Below are positions 62,790 through 64,000 of a stretch of DNA of 64,000 nucleotides, in pieces. The stretch lies in assembly GCA_014192425.1 (NCBI GenBank), contig BJHK01000013.1:1-64000 (forward strand), given 5' to 3'. The DNA comes from Planctomycetia bacterium (lineage in GTDB: Bacteria; Planctomycetota; Planctomycetia; Pirellulales; UBA1268). The notes beneath the pieces are model-generated. The model ran no database searches, was not told the origin of the DNA, and worked only from the letters and a program-made list of their open reading frames with translations. Numbering within the stretch: the first letter of the stretch is position 1; every line of letters begins with the position of its first letter. The position numbers and the translations under genes are program-made.

Positions 62790-63551
62790 TCAGTTCCCCC
62801 CTGTCTGGCGACGATAGTCCCCGCGGCTAAAGTACTTCTCCAGCCACACATAGGCGACGATGAAGAAGTAGCGGCTCCCCATCTCGCGGATTTTCAGCTT
62901 GGCGACCCCGGAACGCCGGTTCCGCCAGGTGATCGGAATCACGCTCCAACTGTACCCGCGCACGATCGCCTTCAGCGGCAGTTCGACCGTGATGTTGAAG
63001 TGCGGGGAGAGGATCGGCCTGCAGCCCTCGATCACCTCGCGGCTGTAGGCCTTGAACGCGTTGGTGGTGTCGTTCAAGCCATGCCTGAAAAGCACGCGCA
63101 CGAACAGGTTGGCGAGCCTGTTGAACACATACTTCACCCGCGGATAGTCGATCACGCCTCCACCGGGCATGAAACGACTTCCAAACACACAGTCGACCCC
63201 CGTGTGGAGCTCCTCCCAGTAGCGTGAAACGTCGCGACAGTCATCGGACTCATCGGCCATCATGATCACCACGGCATCGCCCGTGAAGGCATCGAGCCCC
63301 TTCTGGATCGCGCGGCCGAAGCCGTGCGGGCCGGCGTTGTGAATCGGCTTCAGCGCCGGGATGTCGCGGGCGACGTCGGCAAGAATCTCGCCGGTGCGAT
63401 CCGTGGAACCATCGTCGACCACGATGATTTCATGGTCGATGCCCCGGAGCGAGAGTTCGAGATGAAGATGCCGCACCGTCGATGCGATGCAGCCCTCCTC
63501 GTCACGGGCGGGAATGACGACGCTCAGCTTGTGAAGCCCGTGGCGATTCAT
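62790..63551 (-). CDS. Glycosyltransferase family 2 (dolichol-phosphate-mannosyltransferase-like)
   Basis: About 253 residues from MNRHGLHKL. The GT-A core shows LSVVIPARDEEGCIASTV, EIIVVDDGSTDRTGEI, the acceptor/metal loop MADESDDCRDV and GSRFMPGGGVID. The C-terminal part (LPLKAIVRGYSWSVIPI and KLKIREMGSRYFFIVAYVWL) is amphipathic with at most one membrane-associated segment and no long channel domain, as in DPM1/polyprenol-phosphate sugar synthases. Presumed to move a sugar from a nucleotide donor to a polyprenyl phosphate. It sits next to an epimerase gene, so both may serve surface polysaccharide or glycan assembly. Confidence 0.88.
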   Translation of the reverse strand: MNRHGLHKLSVVIPARDEEGCIASTVRHLHLELSLRGIDHEIIVVDDGSTDRTGEILADVARDIPALKPIHNAGPHGFGRAIQKGLDAFTGDAVVIMMADESDDCRDVSRYWEELHTGVDCVFGSRFMPGGGVIDYPRVKYVFNRLANLFVRVLFRHGLNDTTNAFKAYSREVIEGCRPILSPHFNITVELPLKAIVRGYSWSVIPITWRNRRSGVAKLKIREMGSRYFFIVAYVWLEKYFSRGDYRRQTGGN

Positions 63552-63674
63552 GGTATTTGCATGACGACCAGACACTGCGTGCCGGAAAACGGCCAGACGA
63601 TCGGCTGCCGGAAGGACACCCGTACTCAGGCATTGGACGGAGCCCACCACGGGCTCATGGAGCCGGCCGCCTGC

Positions 63675-64000
63675 TCATGAGGTGGCGATCTCCTCGAAAA
63701 TCGTGGTCAGCTTCGTGTACGGCAGCCAGTCCCATGTGGCACGGGCTCGAGATGCATCGAGCACGACCCACGGCAGGTCGTACGGTCTCGGCTCCGGCCG
63801 CGATGCTACCGCACGCGGACCGAACCGGTCACGGCACCAGGCCGACAGGTCGGCCAGGGAGCAGGAATTGTCGATGCCGCCCGCGAAATTACGGATCCGC
63901 GGGTCGCAGTCCCCCGCCGCGGTCTCCGCCGCACCCGGCGAAGACGAGGTCACCATTTGCCGCAGCAGGACAGGAACGAGATCCAGTGGATGGAGGCAGT
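63675..64000 (-). CDS. NAD-dependent epimerase/dehydratase, C-terminal part (start beyond window)
   Basis: The frame is open to the right edge and about 108 residues are visible. The end matches sugar-nucleotide epimerases: NFAGGIDNSCSLADLSAWC, then RPYDLPWVVLDASRARATW and YTKLTTIFEEIATS. CDP-paratose/tyvelose-type or related NDP-sugar epimerases share this C-terminal layout; the Rossmann fold with the cofactor site lies outside the window. 123 bp upstream of the GT2 gene on the same strand, probably one pathway. Confidence 0.75.
   Translation of the reverse strand, partial: CLHPLDLVPVLLRQMVTSSSPGAAETAAGDCDPRIRNFAGGIDNSCSLADLSAWCRDRFGPRAVASRPEPRPYDLPWVVLDASRARATWDWLPYTKLTTIFEEIATS

Overview
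The window is GC-rich DNA with coding on both strands and looks like a planctomycete chromosome, probably of the Pirellulales type. This is inferred from gene content: a PVC-type c-type cytochrome with HEAT repeats, DUF1080 proteins, a PEP-CTERM surface protein, secreted PQQ-propeller proteins, large Ser/Thr kinases fused to propellers, and a YdjY-domain protein. No rRNA, tRNA, CRISPR array or insertion sequence was recognised.

Layout. 1-5.9 kb: end of a membrane protein, a PEP-CTERM beta-repeat protein, a broken GIY-YIG gene, a ferritin-like diiron protein, a half-size EamA protein, a CIA30 protein and YjbQ. 5.9-15.5 kb: a chemotaxis block (cheB, cheR, mcp, cheW and cheA on the minus strand, a second mcp divergent), followed by a Ser/Thr kinase whose N-terminus looks like an H-NOX (haem NO/O2-binding) domain. 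No cheY is in the block. 15.6-27.5 kb: DUF72, an ABC exporter pair, an epimerase, a PQQ propeller, a sulfotransferase, YggS with a large uncharacterised partner, YdjY, and the haem-biosynthesis enzyme HemQ/ChdC.

27.7-33.9 kb: the most interesting region. A tight four-gene operon encodes two WXG100-like small helical proteins, a coiled-coil protein and a 1419-residue membrane FtsK/EssC-type ATPase, which is the signature of a type VII-like secretion system. It is followed by three tandem copies of a non-coding 187-bp unit. Each unit folds into a 75-nt hairpin, and the only stem changes between copies give G-U wobbles.

33.9-45.6 kb: housekeeping genes pdxJ, htrA/degP, rnc, greA, a zinc-ribbon protein, rpoD, dnaG, a response regulator, a PAP2 phosphatase and comM. 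45.7-64 kb: an S46 peptidase fused to DUF1080, an HD-like protein, two paralogous secreted SGNH-like proteins, hflC/hflK, the PVC cytochrome, an ECF sigma factor divergent from a kinase carrying fourteen WD40 repeats plus a PQQ propeller, a DUF1080 protein, a GT2 glycosyltransferase and a truncated epimerase at the edge.

Starts were chosen from ribosome-binding sites, signal peptides and family alignments known from memory. No database search was possible, so family names rest on motifs visible in the translations.
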